This document shows positions 1-7,000 of a stretch of 25,117 nt of DNA, piece by piece (within the stretch, counting starts at the first letter, position 1; every line of letters begins with the position of its first letter). Where the stretch lies: positions 1 through 25,117 of the forward strand of contig CAZEIW010000138.1 of NCBI GenBank assembly GCA_964512305.1, in the 5' to 3' direction. This DNA is from CAZEIW01 sp964512305 (GTDB taxonomy: Bacteria; Pseudomonadota; Gammaproteobacteria; Burkholderiales; Burkholderiaceae_F). Under the pieces are notes generated by a model, which ran no database searches, was not told the DNA's origin, and was given only the letters and a program-made list of their open reading frames with translations. Made by a program: the position numbers and the translations under genes.

Positions 1-165
1 CTGTATGGCAAGTAGCCGTAATGCACGCGACCATCGTGCGTCGCGGGCCCGCGAGAAGCAAGACCACGACTGGCAGCCCTACTCCGCGCCTGCGGCGCTA
101 CGCAGGGCTTTCTGCTTCGCGTTTGTCAGGGCTCGTTCTGCGTAGTGCGTCAGCGCGAAGCAGAA
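1..165. other. Left-edge non-coding segment
   Basis: No convincing gene is visible between the window edge and tRNA-Cys. The stretch holds a perfect 14-bp palindrome at 41-54 (tcgcgggcccgcga) and the left part of a long inverted repeat that ends at the 3' end of tRNA-Cys. It is downstream of the minus-strand tRNA genes, so it probably contains their transcript end, although no T-run follows the palindromes. A third tRNA such as the leucine tRNA of the E. coli glyW-cysT-leuZ cluster was looked for and not seen. Confidence 0.5.
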
Positions 166-167
166 AG
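108..167. repeat. 14-bp inverted repeat touching the tRNA-Cys 3' end
   Basis: The arms ctttctgcttcgcg (108-121) and cgcgaagcagaaag (154-167) are perfectly complementary, with 32 nt between them. A second nested pair, ctacgcag (99-106) and ctgcgtag (138-145), could form an alternative fold. The right arm includes the discriminator base and the last paired base of tRNA-Cys. On the minus-strand transcript this would be a stem immediately downstream of the tRNA, possibly a processing or termination structure; it lacks a U-tract. Confidence 0.7.
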
Positions 168-236
168 GCGGGGGTCGGAATCGAACCGGCGTACACGGAT
201 TTGCAGTCCGCTGCATGGCCACTCTGCCACCCCGCC
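166..236 (-). tRNA. tRNA-Cys (anticodon GCA)
   Basis: The minus strand folds as a standard cloverleaf. The acceptor stem is GGCGGGG pairing with CCCCGCC, the anticodon loop reads CTGCAAA with anticodon GCA, and the T-arm contains GGTTCGATTCC. The discriminator base is U, a known identity element of cysteine tRNA. The terminal CCA is not encoded; the next bases read TTC, so it must be added by a nucleotidyltransferase. It lies about 100 bp downstream of tRNA-Gly, as in the E. coli glyW-cysT cluster, but a terminator-like hairpin separates the two here. Confidence 0.95.
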
Positions 237-294
237 ATGCACTCGCGCCCGGCCGTCGCCACTGCGCGGGCGCCGGACGGGCAAAGCCAGCCAC

Positions 295-323
295 AAAAAA
301 GGGAAGCCCAGTATTGGCTTCCC
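295..323 (-). terminator. Rho-independent terminator after tRNA-Gly
   Basis: A perfect 8-bp stem (gggaagcc at 301-308 and ggcttccc at 316-323) encloses a 7-nt loop. On the minus strand it is followed at once by six T residues (295-300). It lies 11 bp past the encoded CCA of tRNA-Gly and before tRNA-Cys. It therefore either ends the tRNA-Gly transcript, leaving tRNA-Cys dependent on readthrough or an unseen promoter, or acts as a partial terminator. Confidence 0.85.
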
Positions 324-334
324 CGCCTGAAATC

Positions 335-410
335 TGGAGCGGGAAACGAGTCTCGAACTCGCGACCTCAACCTTGGCAAGGTTGCGCTCTACCAACTGAG
401 CTATTCCCGC
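335..410 (-). tRNA. tRNA-Gly (anticodon GCC)
   Basis: The minus strand gives a cloverleaf with acceptor GCGGGAA pairing with TTCCCGC, D-arm TAGCTCAGTTGGTAGAGC, anticodon loop containing GCC, and T-arm GAGTTCGAGACTC. The discriminator is U and the CCA end is encoded (335-337). It follows pgsA, as glyW follows pgsA in E. coli, but has its own near-perfect promoter just downstream of the pgsA stop codon. Confidence 0.97.
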
Positions 411-423
411 GGTCGGACCGGAA

Positions 424-451
424 ATTATAGCCGGTGCCGCCCGCGTGTCAA
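424..451 (-). promoter_or_regulatory. Sigma-70 promoter of the tRNA genes
   Basis: On the minus strand TTGACA (451-446) and TATAAT (429-424) are separated by 16 bp; both hexamers match the consensus exactly. Transcription should start near 417, about 7 nt before the mature tRNA-Gly 5' end. The promoter begins 12 bp after the pgsA stop codon, so the tRNAs need not depend on uvrC-pgsA transcription. Confidence 0.88.
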
Positions 452-462
452 AAGCCGCCGCC

Positions 463-1041
463 CTACTCGCGCCCCACCATGTGCGGCCACGCGAGCTTCA
501 GGTACAGCAGCATCGAGTAGATCGTCAGCACCGCGGCGACGTAGATCAGCACGGTGCCGAGCATCCGGACGTCGATCACGCCGAACAGCGGGTCGTGGAA
601 CAGCAGCACCGGGATCGCGATCATCTGCACGATGGTCTTGACCTTGCCGAGCGAGCTGACCGCGACGCTGTGCGACGCGCCGATTTGCGCCATCCACTCG
701 CGCAGCGCCGAGACCGCGATCTCGCGGCCGATGATCACCAGCGCCACCAGCGCGTCGACGCGGTTTAGCTGCAGCAGCACCACCAGCGCCGCGCACACCA
801 TCAGCTTGTCGGCCACCGGATCGAGGAACGCGCCGAGCCGGCTGGTCTGGCCGTACTTGCGGGCGAGGTAGCCGTCGAAGGCATCGGTGATCGCGGCCAC
901 GGTGAACAGCGCGCACGCGGTCACGTTCTTCCACGACGGCGCCATCCACGCGTCGGGGACGTAGAACACGCCGACCACGAGCGGGACCATCGCGATCCGC
1001 GCCCAGGTCAGCAGCATCGGCAGGCTCAGGCTATTCGGCAT
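463..1041 (-). CDS. pgsA: CDP-diacylglycerol--glycerol-3-phosphate 3-phosphatidyltransferase
   Basis: This integral membrane enzyme makes phosphatidylglycerol phosphate from CDP-diacylglycerol and glycerol-3-phosphate, the committed step to phosphatidylglycerol and cardiolipin. The 192-residue protein carries the full CDP-alcohol phosphotransferase signature: D53-x2-D56-G57-x2-A60-R61-x8-G70-x3-D74-x3-D78, whose aspartates bind the catalytic metals. Several hydrophobic segments flank it, with one more at the C-terminus. I chose the ATG giving MPNSLSLPML because it matches the family N-terminus; an in-frame start 60 bp further upstream would add 20 unlikely residues. The start lies inside the end of uvrC, with an 11-bp overlap, so translation is probably coupled. 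The order uvrC-pgsA-tRNA-Gly-tRNA-Cys is the same as in E. coli. Confidence 0.95.
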   Translation of the reverse strand: MPNSLSLPMLLTWARIAMVPLVVGVFYVPDAWMAPSWKNVTACALFTVAAITDAFDGYLARKYGQTSRLGAFLDPVADKLMVCAALVVLLQLNRVDALVALVIIGREIAVSALREWMAQIGASHSVAVSSLGKVKTIVQMIAIPVLLFHDPLFGVIDVRMLGTVLIYVAAVLTIYSMLLYLKLAWPHMVGRE

Positions 1042-2941
1042 GGTCGGGCGGGGCGGCAGGCGGCGCCATGCCGTGCAGTCGAGCGTAGATACGTTCGGCA
1101 AGCTTACGCGAGATGCCTTGCACCTGCGCGATGTCCTCGATCGACGCCGCCATCAGCCCGCGCATGCCGCCGAACCGAGTCAGCAGCCTCTGGCGCCGGC
1201 GCGGTCCGATCGACTCGAGGTCCTCCAGCTGCGAAACGTTGCGCGTGCGGGCGCGCCGCGCGCGCATCCCGGTGATCGCGAACCGGTGCGCCTCGTCGCG
1301 GATCTGGGCGATCAGCATCAGGGCCTGCGACTCGCGCCCGAGCACCAGCGGGGGGCGGCCGTCGGCGAACACCAGTTCCTCCAGCCCGACCTTGCGCTCC
1401 GGCCCTTTGGCCACGCCGACCAGCAGTCCCGGGTCCAGTCCGAACTCGGCGAACACCTGGCGCGCAACCTCGACCTGCCCGGCGCCGCCGTCGATCAGCA
1501 CCAGCCCGGGCGGCGTGCCCTCGCCTCTCGCCACCGCCGCATAGCGCCGCGTCAGGACCTGCCGCATCGCCGCGTAGTCGTCGCCCGGCGCGACATCCTC
1601 GATGTTGAAGCGCCGGTACTGGGCGCTGCGCATGGCGTGCTGCTGGTAGACCACGCAAGAGGCCTGCGTCGCCTCGCCCATCGTGTGGCTGACGTCGAAG
1701 CATTCGATCCGCAGCGCCGCCGGGTCGTCGACCTCGAGGCCGAGCGTCTCGATCAGCGCGCGCGTGCGCGCCTGCTGCGAGCCCTGCTCCGCCAGCCGCC
1801 GGCCCAGCGCGAGCCTGGCGTTGGACTCGGCCATCTCGAGCCAGCGCCGGCGCTGCGCCTTGATGCCGGCGTCGCCCGGTACCAGGATCTGCACCGCCTC
1901 GCCCGCGGTCGCAAGAGCGGCGCGCAGCTCGTCGGCCTCCGCGTCGGCGTTGACGATCAGCAGCGGCGGGCATGCGTGGTCGACGTAATGCTGCGAGACG
2001 AACGCCTCGATCAGGTCCGTCGGCGTGGCCAGGGCTTCCGGGCCGCCCGCGCTTGCGACCGGCCGGTCCGGAAAGTACGCCTTATCGCCCAGGTGGCGGC
2101 CGCCGCGCACCATCGCCAGGTTGACGCAGGCGTGGCCGCCCTCGATCGCCGCCGCGATCACGTCGGCGTCGGCGTCGCCGCCCGCGCCCTCGATCGACTG
2201 CTGGTGCAGCACGCGCGCCAGCGCCGCGAGCTGGTCGCGGATCGCCGCCGCCTGCTCGAACTTCAGCGCGGCCGATGCCTCCGCCATGCGGGCCTCGAGC
2301 TCGGCGGTGACCTCGGTCGTCGCGCCGCGCAGGAAGCGCAGCGCCCGGTCGACCTCCTGCGCATAGGTGCCCGTGTCGACCAGCCCCACGCAGGGCGCGC
2401 TGCAGCAGTGGATCTGGTGCAGCAGGCAGGGTCGCGATCGGTGCGCGAACACGCTGTCCTCGCAGGTGCGCAGCAGGAACACTTTCTGCAGCACCTGGAT
2501 GCTGTCCTTGACCGCCCAGGCGTTCGGGAACGGCCCGAAATAGCGCGCCCGCCGATCGGTCGCGCCGCGGTAGTAGGCGATGCGCGGGAATGGGTGGTCG
2601 CTGAACTTCAGGTAGGGATACGACTTGTCGTCGCGGAACAGCACGTTGTAGCGCGGTGCGAGCGTCTTGATCAGGTTGTTCTCGAGCAGCAGCGCCTCGG
2701 CTTCCGAGCGCGTGACCGTGGTCTCGATGGCGGCGACTCGCGCCAGCATGTGCGCGGTGCGCGGTCCGACCATGCGGCCGAAGTACGACCCGACCCGCTT
2801 CTTGAGGTCACCCGCCTTGCCGACGTACAGCACGCCACCGTCCGCCCCGAGCATCCGGTAGACGCCCGGCAGGTGGGGCAGCCGCTCGACGACTGTCTTC
2901 GGGTCGAACGGCTCGGCGACGGGCGCGTCAGGGTCGGCCAT
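1031..2941 (-). CDS. uvrC: UvrABC system protein C (excinuclease)
   Basis: UvrC makes both incisions around a bulky lesion once UvrB is loaded on DNA. The 636-residue protein has an N-terminal GIY-YIG nuclease (GVY at 26-28, YVGK at 39-42) for the 3' cut, a UVR domain near 214-246 that binds UvrB, and an RNase H-like endonuclease with D416, D484 and H552 in the conserved contexts ECFDVSH, LIDGGAGQ and DEAHRF for the 5' cut. Tandem helix-hairpin-helix motifs occupy about 574-624. Cysteines C160, C172, C180 and C184 keep the 12-8-4 spacing of the iron-sulfur ligands described in E. coli UvrC. The ATG was chosen because the protein then starts just before the GIY-YIG domain; the frame stays open upstream for over 1 kb with no UvrC-like sequence. 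The C-terminus overlaps pgsA. Confidence 0.96.
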   Translation of the reverse strand: MADPDAPVAEPFDPKTVVERLPHLPGVYRMLGADGGVLYVGKAGDLKKRVGSYFGRMVGPRTAHMLARVAAIETTVTRSEAEALLLENNLIKTLAPRYNVLFRDDKSYPYLKFSDHPFPRIAYYRGATDRRARYFGPFPNAWAVKDSIQVLQKVFLLRTCEDSVFAHRSRPCLLHQIHCCSAPCVGLVDTGTYAQEVDRALRFLRGATTEVTAELEARMAEASAALKFEQAAAIRDQLAALARVLHQQSIEGAGGDADADVIAAAIEGGHACVNLAMVRGGRHLGDKAYFPDRPVASAGGPEALATPTDLIEAFVSQHYVDHACPPLLIVNADAEADELRAALATAGEAVQILVPGDAGIKAQRRRWLEMAESNARLALGRRLAEQGSQQARTRALIETLGLEVDDPAALRIECFDVSHTMGEATQASCVVYQQHAMRSAQYRRFNIEDVAPGDDYAAMRQVLTRRYAAVARGEGTPPGLVLIDGGAGQVEVARQVFAEFGLDPGLLVGVAKGPERKVGLEELVFADGRPPLVLGRESQALMLIAQIRDEAHRFAITGMRARRARTRNVSQLEDLESIGPRRRQRLLTRFGGMRGLMAASIEDIAQVQGISRKLAERIYARLHGMAPPAAPPDHAE

Positions 2942-3000
2942 GCGGCGGGGGGGCGGGATGAACGGCGGTCGGTGCGGCTTCGAAGGCAGCCGAGGAACCG

Positions 3001-3029
3001 GGGCCGGGGCCGGCCGCCGGCCCCGGCCC
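3001..3029. repeat. 29-bp GC palindrome in the uvrC/efp divergent region
   Basis: The arms gggccggggccggc (3001-3014) and gccggccccggccc (3016-3029) are perfectly complementary around one base. The palindrome ends 3 bp before a TATAAT hexamer, so it covers the place where a -35 element for efp would sit. It could be an operator, a cruciform, or simply low-complexity G+C. Confidence 0.7.
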
Positions 3030-3032
3030 GCA

Positions 3033-3038
3033 TATAAT
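3033..3038 (+). promoter_or_regulatory. Candidate -10 element for efp
   Basis: A consensus TATAAT stands alone in very GC-rich DNA within the 240-bp gap between the divergent uvrC and efp. No -35 hexamer is recognisable 16-18 bp upstream; that interval is filled by a palindrome. If used for efp, the leader would be about 135 nt long. The same A+T patch could serve uvrC on the other strand. Confidence 0.5.
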
Positions 3039-3181
3039 GACGGGCTTTTCGCAGGCGGCTGCGCATCCGATTCTACGGTGATGCGCGAACCGGCCCCCCG
3101 GCGGCCGGTGGCTCTCGGGCGGGCCGTGCCCGCGGGCGGCAAGCCGCGCCGGCCGCACCGACACCTTTTGCTGGAAATCCG

Positions 3182-3748
3182 ATGGCCAAGATCCTCGCGA
3201 CCGAAATCCGAGTCGGCAACCTGCTCGAATGGGACAAGCGCTTGTGGCGCGTGCTGAAGTCCTACCACGTCCACGTGGGGGGCCGCGGCGGCGCCTACAT
3301 GCAGATCGAGATCAAGGACATCGAGTCCGGCCAGAAGCGCAACGAGCGGCTGTCGACCGACGAGAAGATCGAGCGTCCCTACATCGATTCGCGCACGATG
3401 ACGTACTCGTACCAGGACGGCGACAGCTACGTCTTCATGGACAACGAGACCTACGAGCAGCTGGCGCTGTCGTCCGATTACCTCGAAGGACAGTCCGGCT
3501 ACCTGCTGCCCAACACCGAGGTTCAGATCAACTTCCACAACGGCCGCACGATCGGCATCCAGCTGCCGACCAGCGTCGTGCTCGAGGTGACCGAGACCGA
3601 GCCCGGCATCAGGAACGCGACCGCAACCAACTCGTTCAAGCCGGCCACGGTCGAGACGGGAATCATCGTCCAGGTCCCGGCGTTCGTGAGCTCGGGCGAC
3701 AAGATCCGCGTCAATACCGACGACGGCAGCTACATCGAGCGCGCCTGA
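3182..3748 (+). CDS. efp: Elongation factor P, alphaproteobacterial-like with Arg at the loop tip
   Basis: EF-P enters the ribosomal E site and relieves stalling at polyproline stretches. The 188-residue protein has the expected length and three beta-barrel (KOW and two OB) domains, ending in the EF-P signature around VNTDDGSYIERA. The opening (MAKILATEIRVGN) and whole-length pattern recall alphaproteobacterial EF-P rather than the usual Burkholderiales form, which reads SGRNAA at the domain I loop. Here that loop reads HVGGRGGAY, placing R35 where related alphaproteobacterial sequences typically have lysine. An arginine at the tip is the substrate of the rhamnosyltransferase EarP in many betaproteobacteria, but no earP lies alongside. 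The Shine-Dalgarno is weak (ctggaaatccg). The 3' end overlaps convergent nagZ by 19 bp. It is the only plus-strand gene in this half of the window. Confidence 0.93.
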   Translation: MAKILATEIRVGNLLEWDKRLWRVLKSYHVHVGGRGGAYMQIEIKDIESGQKRNERLSTDEKIERPYIDSRTMTYSYQDGDSYVFMDNETYEQLALSSDYLEGQSGYLLPNTEVQINFHNGRTIGIQLPTSVVLEVTETEPGIRNATATNSFKPATVETGIIVQVPAFVSSGDKIRVNTDDGSYIERA

Positions 3749-4779
3749 GGCTCGAGCGCCTCCAGCCCCTCCCGCAGGTCGCGCAGCGCCGCCTGGTACA
3801 GCTCGGACGCCTGCAGCTGCTGCATCGGCGGCGCCGTGCCGCGCGGCTCGAGCCTCGCGCGGCGCTGCTCGAACGCCGGTGCCGGGTTCCAGCGCAGGCC
3901 TGCCAGGACCTCGTCGGCCGCCGCGGCATCGTTGCACACAAGGACGAAGTCGCAGCCGGCCCCGAGCGCCGTCTGCGCGCGCCCGACCATGCCGCCCGCC
4001 GCGTGCGCCCCGCGCATCGACAGGTCGTCGCTGAGCACGGCGCCGGCGAAGCCCAGGCGGCGGCGAAGGATGTCGCCGATCCAGCGCGCCGAAAACCCGG
4101 CCGGCAGCGAATCGACTGCCGGATACACGACGTGCGCGAGCATCACGGCGGCGGCAGCGATGCCCAGCCACCGATATGGCGCGGCGTCATCGCGCAGGAT
4201 CTCCTCCAGCGGCCGCTCGTCGACCGGCAGCTCGTGGTGCGAGTCCGCGAGCGCCCATCCATGTCCCGGAAAATGCTTGCCGCAGTTCGACATCCCGGCC
4301 AGTCCCAGCCCATGGGTGACCTGCCCGCCGAGCAGCGCCACGACCCGGGGGTCGGCATGCAGCGCGCGGTCGCCGATCACGGCGCTGCGCCCCCAGTTCA
4401 GATCCAGCACCGGCGCGAAGGTCAGGTCGACCCCGTGCGCGCGCAACTCGGCTCCCATCAGGTAGCCCGCCGCGCGCGCGGCCCGGCACGCCAGCAGCAC
4501 GTCGCGGTCCCACATCCGGCCGAGCGCGGCCATCGCAGGAATCGCAGTGAAGCCGCGGCGGAAACGCTGCACGCGGCCGCCCTCGTGATCGACCGCGACA
4601 AGCAAGGGCGGATCGCGCAGCGCATGGATCTCGCCGGTCAGCTCGAGCAGCTGGGCCGCTGAATCGAAATTGCGCGAGAACAGGATCACCATCCCGACCA
4701 GCGGATGCGACAGCCGCTCCCGCTCGCGGTCGTCGAGGCGGGTGCCCGCGATGTCGATGACGACCGGGCCGGGTGTCAT
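3730..4779 (-). CDS. nagZ: Beta-N-acetylhexosaminidase (peptidoglycan recycling)
   Basis: NagZ is a cytoplasmic glycoside hydrolase family 3 enzyme that removes N-acetylglucosamine from imported GlcNAc-anhydroMurNAc peptides. The product influences AmpR-dependent beta-lactamase induction in species that have that system. The 349-residue protein shows the family landmarks: HPLVG near residue 25, AVDHEGGRVQR at 62-72, the KHFPGHG motif at 168-174, the DSH triad at 179-181 whose histidine is the general acid/base, and SDDLSM at 250-255 containing the nucleophilic aspartate. I prefer the ATG that gives MTPGPVVIDI because it aligns with known N-termini; another ATG three codons upstream (to 4788) is possible. 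The stop lies within the end of convergent efp. A repeat-rich gap of about 180 bp separates it from acpS. Confidence 0.95.
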   Translation of the reverse strand: MTPGPVVIDIAGTRLDDRERERLSHPLVGMVILFSRNFDSAAQLLELTGEIHALRDPPLLVAVDHEGGRVQRFRRGFTAIPAMAALGRMWDRDVLLACRAARAAGYLMGAELRAHGVDLTFAPVLDLNWGRSAVIGDRALHADPRVVALLGGQVTHGLGLAGMSNCGKHFPGHGWALADSHHELPVDERPLEEILRDDAAPYRWLGIAAAAVMLAHVVYPAVDSLPAGFSARWIGDILRRRLGFAGAVLSDDLSMRGAHAAGGMVGRAQTALGAGCDFVLVCNDAAAADEVLAGLRWNPAPAFEQRRARLEPRGTAPPMQQLQASELYQAALRDLREGLEALEPQARSM

Positions 4780-4827
4780 GGCCGTCATGAGGACTGCGTC
4801 GGGCCGCTATGCCCTGTGCCGACGTGG

Positions 4828-4850
4828 ATCCCCGGGACAAGCCCGGGGAT
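4828..4850. repeat. Palindromic repeat, copy 1 of a cluster
   Basis: The arms atccccggg (4828-4836) and cccggggat (4842-4850) are perfect complements around acaag. Together with its flanks (acgtgg before and gac after) it looks like a dispersed palindrome I know as abundant in many alphaproteobacterial genomes. It is the first of three palindromes between acpS and nagZ. Confidence 0.75.
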
Positions 4851-4884
4851 GACGCCCGCAACGGCGCCGGTGATTGCACGGGTC

Positions 4885-4908
4885 ATGGCCGGGCCCCGTC
4901 CCGGCCAT
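4885..4908. repeat. Palindromic repeat, copy 2 of a cluster
   Basis: The arms atggccggg (4885-4893) and cccggccat (4900-4908) enclose a 6-nt loop. It is a related but distinct sequence in the same intergenic gap, flanked by the other two palindromes. Confidence 0.7.
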
Positions 4909-4919
4909 CCGTAAGCCTG

Positions 4920-4940
4920 CCCCCGGGCTTGACCCGGGGG
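4920..4940. repeat. Palindromic repeat, copy 3 of a cluster
   Basis: The arms cccccggg (4920-4927) and cccggggg (4933-4940) enclose cttga. The core resembles copy 1 read in the opposite orientation (gggcttg against caagccc), so copies 1 and 3 form an inverted pair around copy 2. It ends 23 bp beyond the acpS stop and may also act as a terminator or mRNA-stabilising element. Confidence 0.7.
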
Positions 4941-4963
4941 TCGGAGCATCGCACGGCGCTGGT

Positions 4964-5386
4964 TCAGACACCGTGCCGCTCCCCGGCCCCGTCTGCAATC
5001 ACCTCTGCCACCGCATGCGCGATCGCCAGTGTGTCGAGATCCGACACAGTCACGTGCAAACGCAGCCGGTGCCGCGCAACGAACGCCGACAATTCCCCGC
5101 TCGTGACGACCTCGGGCCGGCCCGACGGAGCGTTGACGATCTGTGCCGCGCGCCAGGTCATCGGCATCCGCATGCCGAGCCCCAGCGCCTTCGAGATCGC
5201 CTCCTTGGCGGCGAAGCGCGTGGCGAGGTAGGTCATGCCCCGCTGCGGCGAGCGGCGCGTGCGTGCCGCATAGGTCGCGAGTTCGCGCGGGCCGAGGATC
5301 CGCTGCGCGAAGCGCTCGCCATGGCGCTCGAACGCGGCACGGATGCGCGCGAGCTCGACCACGTCGGCCCCGATCCCGAAGATCAT
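4964..5386 (-). CDS. acpS: Holo-[acyl-carrier-protein] synthase
   Basis: AcpS transfers 4'-phosphopantetheine from coenzyme A to the serine of acyl carrier protein, so it activates the AcpP encoded 13 kb away in this window. The 140-residue protein has the family opening MIFGIGADVVELARI, with the metal-binding D8, and the second motif RFAAKEAISKAL with E62. The ATG was chosen for that opening; upstream in-frame sequence belongs to the end of pdxJ. It starts 10 bp after the pdxJ stop, so it is in the same transcript. The pdxJ-acpS pairing is common in proteobacteria, including E. coli. Confidence 0.96.
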   Translation of the reverse strand: MIFGIGADVVELARIRAAFERHGERFAQRILGPRELATYAARTRRSPQRGMTYLATRFAAKEAISKALGLGMRMPMTWRAAQIVNAPSGRPEVVTSGELSAFVARHRLRLHVTVSDLDTLAIAHAVAEVIADGAGERHGV

Positions 5387-5396
5387 GGGCGTGCGA

Positions 5397-6146
<750 letters not shown>

Positions 6147-6202
6147 CGGGTGTGGAAGCGGTCAGGCCGCCGCGGCGCGCGGCCCGGATTCGAATCGTCG
6201 CG

Positions 6203-7000
6203 TCACAGCTGCCGCAGATCCATCAGGATACGGCGCGTGTTCAAGGGCTTGCCGTTCAGATGGTAGCCGATCAGGTGGCGCAGCAGCCCGCGCGCCTCGG
6301 CGCAGCACTGCGGGTCGGAGAAATCGCGCCGCGCGAGCGCCAGCACGGTGCTGCCGCGCACGGTGAGCTCGGCGCCGGGGCTGGCGGCGCCCCTGTCCTG
6401 CCATGCCGCCGCGGCGCGCTCCAGCCCCTGCTCACGGGTGACGCGGTACCAAGCGCCGGGATCGACCTGCGTCCCGTCGCCGGCGACGTCGAATGCAGGC
6501 GCATAGCCGATCTCGCGCAGCAGGTCGAGCTCGAAGGAACGCAGCGCGCCGTCGCGCTCCTCGCCTTCGAGCGACAGCGCGCGCAGGGTGCGCGCGTAGA
6601 TCATGAACAGCGTCTCGTGCGGGTCGCCGCGCGCGAGCAGCCGCACGAGCAGCTCGTTCAGGTAGAACGCCGACAGCAGCTCGTCGCCGCGCAGCGGTGC
6701 GAGCCCGCCGAGCCACTCGGCGCGGGTCAGCGACTTGACCTCGGCGCGTCCGCTCCACGACAGCGCCAGCGGCGAAAACGGCACCAGCAGGCCGCGGAAG
6801 TGCGAGGTGGGCCGCTTGGCGCCGCGCGCCACCAGCGCGACGCGCCCGTAATCGCGCGTCAGCGTGTCGATGATGAGGCTCGTCTCGCGCCACGGGTAGG
6901 CATGCAGCACGAACCCGGGCTGCTGCTCGATCCGGGCCTCCGCACCGCGCGCTCGCGGCCGCGCCCCGCGCGGCACCGGCGAGAGGCTCGCCGCGGTCAT
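6203..7000 (-). CDS. recO: DNA repair protein RecO
   Basis: RecO anneals single strands and, with RecR, loads RecA onto SSB-coated gapped DNA. The 265-residue protein has a basic, disordered N-terminal leader (about 25 residues, arginine-rich) and then the OB-fold with the family motif GFVLHAYPWRETSLIIDTL-like segment and GRVALVARGAKRP. The helical C-terminal domain ends with LRHLIGYHLNGKPLNTRR. The zinc-binding cysteine set of some RecO proteins is not present; a C-C pair at SDPQCCAEAR is the only trace. Its ATG overlaps the era stop codon (ATGA), indicating translational coupling. The rnc-era-recO-pdxJ-acpS order is the classic proteobacterial operon. Confidence 0.93.
   Translation of the reverse strand: MTAASLSPVPRGARPRARGAEARIEQQPGFVLHAYPWRETSLIIDTLTRDYGRVALVARGAKRPTSHFRGLLVPFSPLALSWSGRAEVKSLTRAEWLGGLAPLRGDELLSAFYLNELLVRLLARGDPHETLFMIYARTLRALSLEGEERDGALRSFELDLLREIGYAPAFDVAGDGTQVDPGAWYRVTREQGLERAAAAWQDRGAASPGAELTVRGSTVLALARRDFSDPQCCAEARGLLRHLIGYHLNGKPLNTRRILMDLRQL

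Noticed and set aside
1..236. tRNA-Cys as an integration site with flanking mobile DNA
   Set aside because: No integrase, no duplicated tRNA end and no composition change are visible; only about 165 bp lie beyond the tRNA.
1040..3037. Long plus-strand open frame opposite uvrC
   Set aside because: It is antisense to a gene with all UvrC motifs, has arginine/alanine-rich low-complexity translation and no recognisable domain; such frames are common in high-GC DNA.
2942..4171. N-terminal extension of uvrC across efp and into nagZ
   Set aside because: The frame is open, but UvrC starts at the GIY-YIG domain, and the extension crosses efp and nagZ in antisense with no similarity to UvrC.
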